A stretch of 64,000 nucleotides of DNA from Delphinapterus leucas. Its lineage: Eukaryota > Chordata > Mammalia > Artiodactyla > Monodontidae. Positions 22,640 to 33,184 of the stretch are shown here, in pieces. Every line of letters begins with the position of its first letter. Position 1 is the first letter of the stretch. The position numbers were made by a program, and so were the translations under genes. The DNA is taken from contig NW_022098050.1 in the NCBI RefSeq assembly GCF_002288925.2, forward strand, positions 8,930,194-8,994,193, read 5' to 3'. The notes beneath the pieces were generated by a model. The model was not told the origin of the DNA and searched no databases. It was given only the letters and a program-made list of their open reading frames with translations.

Positions 22640-23690
22640 TTTTTCTTAATTAATAGACTATTTTAGAGCAGTTTTAGGTTTACAGAAAAACTGATCAGAA
22701 AGTACAGAGAGTTCCCAAATGTCCCCTCTTCCCCACCAACCCGGTTTCCCCTATTATTTACATCATGTATTAGTGTGGTACGTTTGTTACAATTGATGAA
22801 TGAAGATGGATCCATTGTTATTAACTAAAGTCCATAGTTTACATTACAGTGGTTCACTCTTGGTGGCCGTATATCCTATGGGTTTTGACAAATGTATAAT
22901 AACATGTATCCACCATTACTGTATCATACAGGATACTTTTGCCGCCCCCCAAAAATCCTCTGTGCTCTACCTGTTCATCCCTCTCTCCGTCCTAACCCCT
23001 AGCAACCACCAATCTTTTCACGGTCTCCATAATTTTACCTTTTCTAGAAGACCATATAGTTGAAATCACACAGTATGTAGTCTTTTCAGGTTGGCTTCTT
23101 TCACTTAGCAACATTCGTTTAAGTTTTCTCCATGTTTTATCATGGCTTGATAGCTCATTTCTTTTTAGCACTGAATAATATTCCCTTGTCTGGGTGTACC
23201 ACAGTTTATCCATTCACCTACTGAAGGACATCTTGATTGCTTCCAAAATTTGGTAGTTATGAACAAAGCTGCTATAAACATCCACGTGCAGGCTTTTGTG
23301 TGGAGTTAAGTTTTCAACTCCTTTGGGTAAATACCAAGGAACAGGATTACAGGATCTTATGGTAAGAGTATGTTTAGTTTTGTAAGAAACTGTCTTCCAA
23401 AGTGTCTGTACCATTTTAAATTCCCACCAGCAACGAATGAGAGTTCCTGTTGCTCCACATCCTTGTCAGCATTTGAGCTTGTCAGTGTTCCAGATTTGGC
23501 CATTCTAATAAATGTGTAGTGGTAACTCGTCTTCCTTTGCATTTCTCTAATGAAATATGATGTGGAGCATCTTTCCATGTGCTTATTTGCCATCTGTATA
23601 TCTTCTTTGGTGAGGTGTCTGTTCAGATCTCTTGCTCATTTTTTAATTGGGTTGTTTACTTTCTTATTGTTGAGTTTTCAGTAAGCGCTC
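22640..23690 (-). mobile_element. Old L1 (L1M), 3' UTR and ORF2 end (reverse)
   Basis: From left to right this is a reversed L1: a T-run, the 3' UTR clause 'tttagagcagttttaggttt', then antisense ORF2 end: 'gtaccacagtttatccattc', 'gggtaaataccaaggaacag', 'tttaaattcccaccagcaac' and 'gtgaggtgtctgttcagatc'. Minus-strand frames at 22992-23593 are remnants of the ORF2 C-terminal region with stops and frameshifts. It abuts the UBN1 pseudogene. Confidence 0.85.
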
Positions 23691-23981
23691 TTTTTTAATG
23701 ACTGCTTTTCAAAGAGCCACCTCGCTGTTGCTGAGATGTTGTACAAACCTTGAGTTGGGATTTTGCCTCTCTTTCCTGACCCTCACGAGAGCTTTTTGAT
23801 CTGTGGACGTGGACCGTGGAAGTGCATGGGCCACCATTGGTACGCATGCTTCAGGGCCCAGGTGCTAACTAGAGCTGTGACCAGTGCACCTGGCCCATCC
23901 TGCCTGCGAGAGATCATTTGCAGCCCCTGCACTTGTGACAAAGAAACCAAATGGTAAAACCTGCCAAGACTGTTTGTAGTC

Positions 23982-25660
23982 ATGTCAGGACCCAACAGGA
24001 TCCAGTTCACCTCTCTCCCAGGCCCTCTGAATCTCACATTTTTAAAGAAATCTGGGCAAGAGGAGGTTGGGAGAGCAGAAGAGCATTGAGATCCTAAGCT
24101 GGCTGCAGCAACTGTTCTGTTGACCCAGAAAGTGAGCGCTGCCCAGAGTACTACCCAGAGCTGGTGAAGAGATCACAGGATGGAGTGGCAGGTCTTCAAC
24201 CTGGAAACAAGGTTGGAAAGAATCATAGAAAAGACCATATACGAGACTTGATTATCATGGGGGATGAGCATGGTGAATCTCATTCTTCCACCAACTGATT
24301 TGGACTTGAAATATATGATGAGCTTCTTCAAATGGTGCTTCTCTGACCACAAAGTACGGAAGATTTTACATTAACCCGAGAACCCTGCAGTTACAACAAA
24401 CATCAGAATCTGACAACAACTCCACTAAAGAAAAGAGGGGGAAAAAAATCACCAAAGAAGAAGAAGAAGCTGCAGGGAGTTCGTGAGAAGGGAAGAAAGA
24501 AAAAGGATGACACTTTCAACAGGGAGAAGAAATGAGCAACGCTCAGCTTTTCCCAAAGGAGCTTCACAGCTCTCAACGCTGGTAAGGAGAAGAAGAAGAA
24601 GAAGAAATGTTCTTGAGGCTCGAAGTGATAAAGAGATGTTAAAGAAATTTCAGAATGAGAAATCGGCCCAGGAAAAACAGGCCTGAGGATCATAAGCCTG
24701 TGAGAATGGGGTAGCATCCCTCGCTCTCAATCTTCTGCTCGCCTCCTGAGAGCAGTTTGCTCTAGGAGGTCACTGTTACTGTCTCTCTGACTGATTTGGA
24801 CTTGAAGCAGCTGCTCAGCGAGTCTCCAGAAGGAAGCCCCTTCTGTGATATGGGTGATGAAAGAGATTCCCACAGGGTGGTATTGCACAGGGAATTCACA
24901 GTTTTCTTTTCTCCGCAAAGGCCTGCCAGTAGCTGTGGAGAAGTGCCTTGAGGAGTCGCTCCAGCCTGCCAGGACTGCTGAGGGACAGTGCAAAAGGAAG
25001 CTCTTCACCCAGGGTATCCATGAGATCCTCCTGGGCACGGAGGTAGAAACCTGGAAGCTGAAAAGCCAGATCGGTTCTGAGGAGCATGGCCGTGTGACTT
25101 CATCCCTGCTCTGCAGCAAGGACATCCTGGTCACACTTGCCCCAAAACTTCATCTCTGTGTGTTAGGGGCAGGGGGTGTATCTGAAGGCGCCCCTACAGA
25201 AACTTAAAGAAGCTATTGGCAGGGCAATGCCAGAGCAGATGGCCCAGTACCAGGATGAATTCCCGGTACACCACAAGCAAAGACTGCAGAGATGCTGGAA
25301 GAGGAAAAAGACAAGGAGCAGAGTGAACAGATTCGTTCTGGTGACGAAGAAGAAAAGGGGAGCAGAGCCCAGAATAAATGTCAATGGAATGCTGGAATCA
25401 AGAAGGTGCTCTTTCAGGTGGTAAAGATGGAACCAGAGGGCTATGGTCTGGAAAGGAATGAGAGCCAGTCTAGGGGGAATGCATGGAAGCTCTTCAAGAT
25501 GCTGAAGCGCAAACTCTCTGGCCCTAAAGCTGGGTGCACACCAGGTCTCTGTGTAAGGAGAGCAGACCACACCATGGGTCCCTGACATCCCTTCTGACCG
25601 AGAAGAAAGTCATGGCTCAAGGCAAAACGACATTCCGCCAACTCTTCAGGACTGTCTTAG
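23982..25660 (+). pseudogene. UBN1: Processed pseudogene of ubinuclein-1 (UBN1)
   Basis: The parent, ubinuclein-1, is a nuclear subunit of the HIRA histone H3.3 chaperone complex. Here an ATG at 23982 starts a decayed copy of its N-terminus ([11 protein letters not shown], then FLKKSG). It is followed in order by a HUN-region remnant around 24240-24420 (SLTTKYG.FYIN-like, frameshifted), a lysine-rich part, EMLKKFQNEKSAQEK (24637-24681), [17 protein letters not shown] (about 24798-24848), [17 protein letters not shown] and KLFTQGIHEILLG (24920-25040), then LQKLKEAIGRAMPEQMAQYQ (25194-25253), [20 protein letters not shown] (25295-25354) and [13 protein letters not shown] (about 25583-25621). 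Sequence from several parental exons is joined without introns, so it is retro-copied. A TGA near 24089, frameshifts (for example between 25253 and 25295) and internal deletions make it non-functional. Sequence from about 23695 may be 5' UTR. The parent name rests on remembered similarity. Confidence 0.88.
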
Positions 25661-27260
25661 TAGTCTCCCCTTCTGGCTCTACCTCCCAACATGAGATTCC
25701 TTCTAGAGGCTCTCCTCTGGAAGAACAACGATCCAGAGCTCTCTTCCTCCCCAAAACTTTCTCCCATGTGTACAGCCTCCCTGCATGGGACAGTCTGTCA
25801 ATGGACAGGTCCCAAGCCCACAGTGAACAAACCTCTGTTCCTCAGAACCTGGCCTTGGGGGTACAAATGGAGATTCTAGTGATGGGAGCCAAGGAGGCAC
25901 AAAGGTACTGACCTTGTCCCTGAAACCCACCATGGTTAGCAGCCCGTGCTCCTCAGAAGGAACTTGCCTGGTCTCTGGGCTTCACAGTTGTGTTTGTTGT
26001 TGGACAGTTAATGGCGAGACCGATCTTGGGATGGAGAAAGTTCTGAATTTAGCATATGGGAGCATATGTGGTTCTGAATTCCAGCACTGTGGCAGATCAG
26101 TTGGTGCAGCTGTATTTTAAATCTGCCAAACACCTTGGCATTTGGTCAGAATACCTCATGGAGTCCCATAGGCCAAGGGCTCCTTCTGGCCACATGAGGA
26201 TCCATGGGATGGTCATGGTGTCCATCTCATCCTTGGATGGTGTGTTCAACAGGACAGAAACCTGGACTAAAGCCACAAGTGAGAGAAGTAGCTTTGTCTC
26301 TGAAAATATATTCAGGGCACTTGATACATACTCATTGTATGGGGCCAATTTCTCCTCTGAACATGACAATGAAGCTCTTTTAAAGACCTGTAGATCATCA
26401 ATCTCGAGACAATTGTGATAAGCCTTTTAAAGGCACTTATGCTGGGTTCAGCTTTTACCATTACCACTAAATGCATTGGATAGAATAGGACTGTTCGTGG
26501 CATATCACATTATAGGAAGACATGACTCCAGTGCCTTTATAGTGGAGCAGAATTAGATAACTCACATCCTCCATTTCAGCCCTCTGAGTACTTTTCAAAG
26601 ACCTTTTTAAAAAGACATGTCTGTTTCTGAGACAGAACCAGTTTTATTTAGTTGAGATTTTTACAGTTGAATTCTGTAAATTTGTGGCATCCTGACTTAA
26701 AGTTCATCTGAGCCCAGAAAACTATATTCCCAATCTAACCAGAGTTCCAGGGTTTTTTTTCCCCCAGAGTTTATACAGGTGGACCCCAGAGCTCCAAAGC
26801 CCTTGTTGGTCAAATCTTCATCTCTTTATGGGCAGAGGTCATGAGGGGTTCCAAGTCACAAACAGACATGCCAGTTTGTTTTATTCTTAGAAATCCTCTT
26901 AGGCAGGGCTATAGTAACAGGTCTCTATGAAGTCACCTGTCATATAGAAATAGGCCTTGAAGTCTTGGAGTTTTCCAAGCACTGGAGTATATATAAACAT
27001 AAGGGTAACATGCATTAAGCTTGGAGGATGGATCAAGGACAGATAGATATTCCAGAGTTCCTGAGCCGCCAAGCTGTTCACTAAACTAATGACTGTTTCA
27101 CAAAAGTCTTTAGAGTGCTTACTTGTACCTGTGAAATGTATATCACAAGGTGTATTTGAACTGGCTGCTCTAGCTAAATGAATTCAAATATGTCAAGTGT
27201 AAACAGAATCCGGGTGAATTTTATGGTTATGTAATTTATGCAAAATCCACAATGTGGCAG
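25661..27260. other. Possible pseudogene 3' remainder, otherwise unassigned
   Basis: Similarity to ubinuclein-1 fades after about 25650. The rest may be a deleted C-terminal coding part and 3' UTR of the retro-copy, but I cannot confirm this and see no terminal poly(A) tract. Forward frames at 25534-25911 and 26056-26418 (120-125 codons) have no recognisable domain of their own. The stretch 26640-27260 is A+T-rich. Confidence 0.4.
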
Positions 27261-27261
27261 C

Positions 27262-27530
27262 CTCTATAGAACAAATGACTCATTTTCTTCCACAAATAAA
27301 TTAAAGGGGGGAAAAAAGAGGGAAAGGAAACCTCTAAGCTAAAGGAAACTTAAGATACATATCAACTGAGCACAATGTGTGAAGCTTGTTAGGATACTGA
27401 TTTGTAGAAATCAACTGTTTTGGTTTTTTTTTTAATGAGACAATGGGAAAAATTAGAACATTTATTGGAGATTTGATGAAAAGAGGAATTGTTTTAATTT
27501 TTTAGGTGTGATAATGGTATTGTGGTTGGG
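27262..27530 (+). mobile_element. Old L1 (L1M) 3' UTR, first part
   Basis: The clauses 'cacaaataaattaaagggg', 'gatactgatttgtagaaatc' and 'aggtgtgataatggtattgt' match the L1M 3' UTR also seen at 63010-63862. The L1 resumes at 28248 after a purine tract and an LTR. Confidence 0.7.
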
Positions 27531-27578
27531 AAGGAGGGAGGGAGGGAGGGAGGGAGGAAGGAAGGAAGGAAAGAAGGA
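27528..27578 (+). repeat. (GGGA)n/(GGAA)n purine tract
   Basis: About 50 bp of GGGA followed by GGAA units at the junction between the L1M fragment and the LTR. It encodes only low-complexity frames. Confidence 0.9.
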
Positions 27579-28246
27579 TGGATTTGGCTGGCTTTTATTG
27601 CCAGTTCCTGGGAGGTAACCTCTAAACCCTTAACGTTTCCTAAGGGACAGGAGTGGAGTGTCTTCGTTACTCATGGTGGGTCCTTTAGACCCAGCCTGAT
27701 AGTGTACGTCAAAGAGATGACTCAGGGTAAGGGCTGGCCACACCAGAAAGACCAACCCCGTGATTAGACGGTTGGGGCTGTGAGCCTCAGGGTATCAGCC
27801 TGACCTCTGGGAGCAGAAGGGGGCCGGAGATCGAGTTCAGCTACATGGGTGATGATCCAATCAATCATGCCTACATAATGAAACCCCAATAAAAGTCTGG
27901 ACATCAAAGTTTGGGTGAACTTCCTGGGGTGGCAATACTCCATGCACATATTGCCACATAGCAATGCCGGGAAAGTAATGCATCCCTGGGGACATGGGAG
28001 CTGTATATTTGGAACCCTCCCAATCCAAGATTCTGCCCTATGTGTATCTTCTAATTTGCACCCTTTGCCTGTAATAAAAGTGAATGTGAATATAATAGGT
28101 TTCTGTGAGTTCTGTGTGTCCCTCTAGCAAATTATCAAACCTGTGGGGTTTGGGGAAACCACTGAACTTGCAGTTGGTGTCAGAAGTCTTGGGCAGACTT
28201 GGCAGTCTGGAGGATGGTGCCCTTAACCTCAAGTTTTGCTAGTTCC
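27579..28246 (+). mobile_element. Solo LTR (ERV-type) inserted in L1M
   Basis: The clauses 'gactcagggtaagggctggc', 'ccaatcaatcatgcctacat', 'aatgaaaccccaataaaagt', a second poly(A) signal in 'cctgtaataaaagtgaatg', 'ccctctagcaaattatcaaa' and 'ggcagtctggaggatggtgc' fit a retroviral-type LTR. No retroviral coding region is attached. The L1M continues in register on both sides. I do not name the family. Confidence 0.65.
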
Positions 28247-28247
28247 A

Positions 28248-28492
28248 GTTAGAAAGAAAAGAAGTCCTTGTCTTTAAAGATACATATGGAAAGATTTACA
28301 GATGAACTAGTATGTCATGGATTTGCTGAAAAATAATCTGGGGGAGTGGGGAGAAGGAAGTCGAGAGCTAGGTGGAACAAGATTAGCCATGTGGAATCGC
28401 AGAAACTGGTTACTGGGAACATCAGGGTTCATGAAATTATTTTCTCTTCTTTTGTATATGTTTATATGAATATAATAAAGTAGTGATCCACA
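28248..28492 (+). mobile_element. Old L1 (L1M) 3' UTR, second part
   Basis: The clauses 'agtccttgtctttaaagata', 'aaataatctgggggagtggg', 'caagattagccatgtggaa' and 'atgaatataataaagtagtg' are the L1M terminus that continues 27262-27530. The last part of 63010-63862 reads the same way. Confidence 0.75.
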
Positions 28493-28524
28493 TGGAAAAA
28501 ATATGAATCATTACTTTATATGAT

Positions 28525-29262
28525 GTGGCAGGCAGAATTCTAAGATGGCCTCCAAGATTACAGGCCCATGGTACACACACACCTTTTCCTAGTTATTTAT
28601 TCAAACACAAATTGAGGTAGTGCTGTTTAGGGGTTTTGCAGATGTAACTAAGATCCCAAATCAGTTGACCTTAAGATAGATTGGGAATTCCCTGGCGGTC
28701 CAGTGGTTAGGACTCAGCGCTCTCACTGCCGGGGCCCAGAGTTTGATCCCTGGTTGGGGAACTCAGATCCCGCAAGCTGTGCTGTGCGGCCAAAAAAAAA
28801 AAAAAAAAGATAAGAGAAATTATCCTGGGCGGGCCTGACTTAATCAGGTGAGACCTTAAAACCGGTAGGACTCGTCCTGAAGAAGAAATTCTCAGTCAGA
28901 AAGATTTGAAGCATGAGAGAGATTCCACACAAGGGAGATTCTTTGAAGATGGCTTTGAGAGGAGCTGAGAGCAGCCTCTGGCTAACAGCCAGCAAGGAAA
29001 TGGAGACCTCAGTCCTACAGCTGCAAGGGACAAAATTCTGCCACAACCATGTTAGCTTTCAAGAAGACTCCAAGTTCCAGCTGAGCACACAGACAGTCAA
29101 CAACTAGATTTCAACCTTGTAAGATTCTCAGTAGAGAAGTCAGCTGTTTTCTACCAGACTTTTGTCCTACAGAAGTGTGAGCTGATAAATCTGTGCTGTC
29201 GTAAGCTGCTATGTTTGTAGTAATTTGTTACAGGGCAGTAGAGAACTAAAACACACAATCCA
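28525..29262 (+). mobile_element. MLT1-type LTR (forward), split by a SINE
   Basis: The order 'gatgtggcaggcagaattct', 'aagatggcctccaagattac', 'cagatgtaactaagatccca', then after the SINE 'cgggcctgacttaatcaggt', 'ggctaacagccagcaaggaa', 'gatttcaaccttgtaagatt' and 'gtagtaatttgttacagggc' is a near-complete MLT1-type (ERVL-MaLR) LTR. Confidence 0.8.
28682..28808 (+). mobile_element. CHR-type SINE (forward, short form) inside MLT1 LTR
   Basis: Head 'tgggaattccctggcggtcc', B box 'gtttgatccctggttgggg' and 'gtgctgtgcggccaaaaaa' with an A-run of about 18. 'aagataga' before and 'aagataaga' after suggest a short target duplication. Confidence 0.92.
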
Positions 29263-30180
29263 AAAAATAAATTCCAGTTGTGAAAAATAAGACTTTACAA
29301 ATTTTTGAACAAAATTTAGAAAAATACATTTGTGGTCACAGTACAGGGAAGGATTTCTTAACATACAAAAGGCAAGATTAATAAATTCAACTATATTAAA
29401 ATGACATACTTCTGAACTATAAAATGTACCAAAAGATAAAGTGAAAAGAAAATCCATGAGGGACTTCCCTGGTGGTCCAGTGGATAAGACTCTGCACTCC
29501 CAATGCAGGGGGCCCTGGTTTGATTCTTGGTCGGGGAACTAGATCCCACATGCATGCCACAACTAAGAGTTCACATGCTGCAACTAAAGATCCCGTGTGC
29601 CGCAACTAAGACCCAGAGCACCCAAATGAATAAATAAATATTAAAAAAAAAATCCATGGACTAGATGCTATTTTCAAGACATAAAATTACAAAGCGTATT
29701 TTTAAAAGAAGCTCCTACAGGGAAAAACAAGAAACAAGCCAGCAGCATATGGATTCGTAACTCACAGAAGAGGAAGCTTAAAAACCAGTAAATATGTGAA
29801 AAGATGTCCAATATGGCTATTCATCAGAGACATACAAACAGTAATGAAATGCAATTTTACCTCCAGTGGACCAACAAAAGGTAAAAATCCAGATAATACT
29901 GAGTTCTGGTGAGGATGTAGGGTAACAGAAGCTCTCATGTCCTGCTGATGAGGGTGTAAATTGGCACTAGCATTGCGGAGAGCAATGTAATAATATCTAG
30001 TAAAATTAAAGATGTATATACCCTTTGACCCAGCAATTCTACTTATGGGAATATATTCTAGAGAAAATCTTCTACATAGGCTCAAGGAAGCAGCTACAAG
30101 TATTCCACCATTATTTGTAATATTGAAAAAGTGCAGACAACCTAAGTGTCCATTGACACGAGAATGAAGTTAATTAAGTT
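29262..30180 (+). mobile_element. Old L1 (L1M/L1ME) ORF2 C-terminal region, split by a SINE
   Basis: Decayed ORF2 sequence: 'agaaaaatacatttgtggtc', 'cataaaattacaaagcgtat', 'caaacagtaatgaaatgcaa', 'cctttgacccagcaattcta' and 'cctaagtgtccattgacacg'. Stops in all frames. Confidence 0.75.
29449..29661 (+). mobile_element. CHR-type SINE (forward, medium form) inside L1M
   Basis: Head 'gggacttccctggtggtcc', B box 'ggtttgattcttggtcgg', then the tail-extension clauses 'gccacaactaagagttcaca' and 'gtgccgcaactaagaccca' and an 'aaataaataaat' A-rich end. 'aaaatccatga' (29449-29459) and 'aaaatccatgg' (about 29650-29660) are the target duplications. Confidence 0.92.
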
Positions 30181-30249
30181 TTCATTTCTTTGCATCCTCA
30201 GTATTCTCCTTTAATCTTGACTGGCAACCCATCTGCTAATCTGCGAGAG

Positions 30250-30890
30250 AACCACACCAGTTGAAAATGAACTGCTTATTTCACCGGTTCTAAGAGTTAC
30301 CCATGATTCTCTCAATTGTTGTCATTCACAGAAAAAATGTTTTCACTGACTGTGATCTTCAAGGAAGGCCTCTGAGCCAAGAGGGATCAAAAGTGCCCAA
30401 TATATCTGGAAATGCACTTCCACCCGAGGATGAAATGACTTTCTAAACTGAGCTGGAAACTGCTGAGCTGAAAAAGAATATGGATAATCCAAGTGAGGCA
30501 AATGAATGCTTCTATGCTACTGAAAAAAGATTCTTTTGAAAGGCGCCCGCAAATCACACGAGAATTAATTTCATTTAATGAAGTTGAGCGTAAGCAAAGC
30601 TTAGTGTCTAAAAGTCAATCTGTGGATCTTCCAAACATACTAGCACAAGATAATCATGTCCTGCTGTTTAGAACACATCAGATTTTTAAATTACCTCCGA
30701 AGTCTCCATCTTTATTTTATTTATACCTTCCTATCTCATCTGGGAAAAGTCTGAATAAGATACTGGATAGTAAATGTACTCAAGAAGTACTTATGTTTGG
30801 ATTTAACAAAATAACGAAAATGGAGAAAGGACTTTTTTGTCTTTTACCTGTCCATGACAAACATTCACTTTTAAAGCATGTTTAATGTCC
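30250..30890 (+). pseudogene. Possible decayed coding remnant (not recognised)
   Basis: From about 30332 one frame reads NVFTDCDLQGRPLSQEGSKV, continues as NISGNALPPEDEMTF, meets a stop at about 30446, and then reads TELETAELKKNMDNPSEANE. A second phase opens at 30493-30885 with a 130-codon frame (LKKDSFERRPQITRELISFN early on). The charged, alpha-helix-like composition, the phase change and the internal stop look like a frameshifted gene copy rather than a known repeat. I do not recognise the parent, and chance is not excluded. Confidence 0.3.
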
Positions 30891-31604
30891 ATTCCAGACC
30901 CAATTTATATTTCTTTATTTATATTGGATGTTTATCAGGGAGTATACATTGGAAGCAGATATACACTGTATTATTTATAATTGTATTTATTGAATACATC
31001 TAACACTTTCCATTGCAATAACTGACTAAACCAAACTAGCCAAGATACATTTTTTTCATTTTTGCTGATAAATAGTTATAATGGAGTGATATTTTAAAAT
31101 TCAGATAATATATTTTCCTAAAATATTCCAATTGCAGAGTTATGTATGAGATGCTACAAAATAGATGTGAGTTTGATTAACAGTTTTATGAATAATCATA
31201 TCACATAAGTACCCAGATTTATCACTTTAAAATAAATGAAAATTCTTTGTGGCAGAAGGTTTGTATGAATATCAAAGTGTTGATTTTTGTTCTCATTTGC
31301 TCAGTTTGAACCATGCCACATTGTGACTTGCAAAGCCATTTTCTCTTTGTGCTAATTATCCAAAAGTGAGTTCAAAGTGCTTTTCCATTTACCTAAGTGT
31401 GCAAAATCAAAAACCTAATTGCGAAGTCAAAGTGTTAAGCAAAGGCTCTAGATTTCTTCAGGTCCAACCCTAATGACTCTTAACATGATGACTATTTTAT
31501 CAGGCCAAGGAAGGCTCTACTGCTTAAAGCAATTACTAAGCTCAAGGCAAAAGAATGTCTCATTATAATAAACTGATGAGAGACTAAAATAATAAATAAG
31601 ACCC
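30891..31604. other. Unassigned A+T-rich sequence
   Basis: About 700 bp with many 'ttattta' elements and no recognised repeat. It could be the 3' UTR of the putative decayed copy upstream. Confidence 0.4.
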
Positions 31605-31972
31605 TGTCTTAGTCTGTTCGGCTGCTATCACAGAATAACATAGACTGTGTGGCTTATAAACAACAGAAATTGATTCTTCACAGTTCTGGAGGCTGGAAAG
31701 TCCAAGATCAAGGCACCAGCAGATTCAGCATCTGATAAGAACCCGCTTCCTGATTTATAGGCAGCCATCTTCTCGCTGTGTCCTCACTTGGTGAAAGGGT
31801 CCAGGAAGCTCCCTGGGGTCTCTTTATAAGGGCACTAATCCCATTCATGAGGGCTTCACCCTCATGATCTAATCACCTCCCAAAGGTCCCACCTCTTAAT
31901 ACCATCACCTTGGGGGTTAGGTTTCAACATACGAATTTGGAGAGGACACAAACATTCAATCTATAGCAGGCC
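31605..31972 (-). mobile_element. MLT1/MaLR-type solo LTR (reverse)
   Basis: Complete reversed order: 'gtcttagtctgttcggctgc', 'ctgtgtggcttataaacaac', 'cacagttctggaggctggaa', 'ataagggcactaatcccatt', 'ctaatcacctcccaaaggtc' and 'ggacacaaacattcaatcta'. Less diverged than most LTRs here. Confidence 0.88.
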
Positions 31973-32430
31973 CTTTATATGATATTCAGGGGGAAATGGG
32001 CAATATCATACCCTAAGAAGTCGTTACAAGAACGACTTGTAATAGGAGGGGCTGCCCATGGTAGTCATCTTGAGCATGGTAGTCATCCGATGAGCCTGAG
32101 CTCTCCTTTTGCTATCATGTGGCCAAGGTGTTGGTTGTCACCTCCTTTCTGGCAGCCTCCACATGGGGTCCACACCAATTTCTGTTCTCCTGAGATAATT
32201 CAGTTGGGCCAAAGCATTCAGAAGTGACTTGGATTTTCTGAGGTAGATGTAGGAAGGGACGGCATCATGCCCAGCAGAGCAAATTCAATCCATCTTGCTA
32301 TTTCTCGCCTCCATGCCCCATTAGTTCATCTTGCCACAAGATCGCCCCTTCCTGATCTCCCGCAGCAGGGCTCTGCCACCTCTCTTCTTCTGCTTCTCCA
32401 GGTTTCTGCTTCTGTCCTTACTATCTCAGC
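31973..32430. other. Unassigned sequence
   Basis: About 460 bp with forward frames of 68-82 codons and nothing recognisable. Confidence 0.4.
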
Positions 32431-32621
32431 TGATTCTTTTTCTTTTTTTTCTTCCAGTTTTATTGAGATATAATTGACATACAGCACTGTATAAGTTTAA
32501 GGTGACAGCATAATGATTTGACTTACATACATCATGAAATGATTATCACAGTGCATTTAGTGAATATACATCATCCCATATAGACACAAAAAGAAAGAGA
32601 AAATTGTTTTCAGCTGATTCT
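32424..32621 (-). mobile_element. L1 3' UTR fragment (reverse) with target duplication
   Basis: 'ttttattgagatataattga', 'catacagcactgtataagtt' and 'acatcatgaaatgattatca' are the reversed end of an L1MA-like 3' UTR. 'cagctgattctt' before (about 32427-32438) and 'cagctgattctt' after (32611-32622) are exact target duplications of a truncated insertion. Confidence 0.85.
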
Positions 32622-32844
32622 TACTAAAGCAGTTTACCCCTCTCATAAGTCCAAACTTGTCCCCCATCGTCTATTCAGCAAACAAAGGGTCCTCCATTTA
32701 TGGGATCCCCCCTCCTTGGGGTCCAGAGAGGGATTTCAATTAACAAAGACTACAAAAGTGTTTCGTGTTCTCTCATATCTATCTACCTGCCTTGGTTGCC
32801 TCACAGGATTCAGAGATAATACAAGTGAAAAAAATTTTTTAGCC

Positions 32845-33015
32845 ATAACATGCTACATACTTTTTCTCAGTGATTCTTTATTCTAACCTTCACATTTTAC
32901 AGATGATACAACTGAAGCCCAGGGAGGTTAAATAACTTGCCCAAACAATCAGTGGTAAAGATTGACTTTAAACCGGGTCTCTAGCCTGCTGCCCTATCAT
33001 TCCTTCCATTAATCT
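32845..33015 (-). mobile_element. MIR SINE (reverse)
   Basis: 'attctaaccttcacatttta', 'cagatgatacaactgaagcc', 'cagggaggttaaataacttg' and 'aaccgggtctctagcctgct' are the reversed MIR core. Confidence 0.8.
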
Positions 33016-33184
33016 GAACTGCCTAGGGTAATTTGTTGATTTCTGGAGCTCTGCTTTCCCACACTCCATTAATTTGGGATTAAATGTGATCATTTTCTTG
33101 GGGGTCTCCACCACACTTATGCACATACATATGATCATTCACACAGACCCTGTGGTTGAGGAAATGGATGGGAAGGCTATTCAC

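Noticed and set aside
24403..24717. 104-codon minus-strand Phe/Ser-rich frame
   Set aside because: It is the antisense of the lysine-rich part of the UBN1 pseudogene.
23695..27103. 'taatgactg' near both ends of the UBN1 copy as its target duplication
   Set aside because: The match is only about 9 bp with indels beyond it, and there is no poly(A) tract before the right copy, so I do not use it to bound the pseudogene.
27579..28246. Possible endogenous retrovirus
   Set aside because: Only a solitary LTR-like sequence is visible. There is no primer-binding site followed by internal coding sequence, here or beside the MLT1 LTRs.
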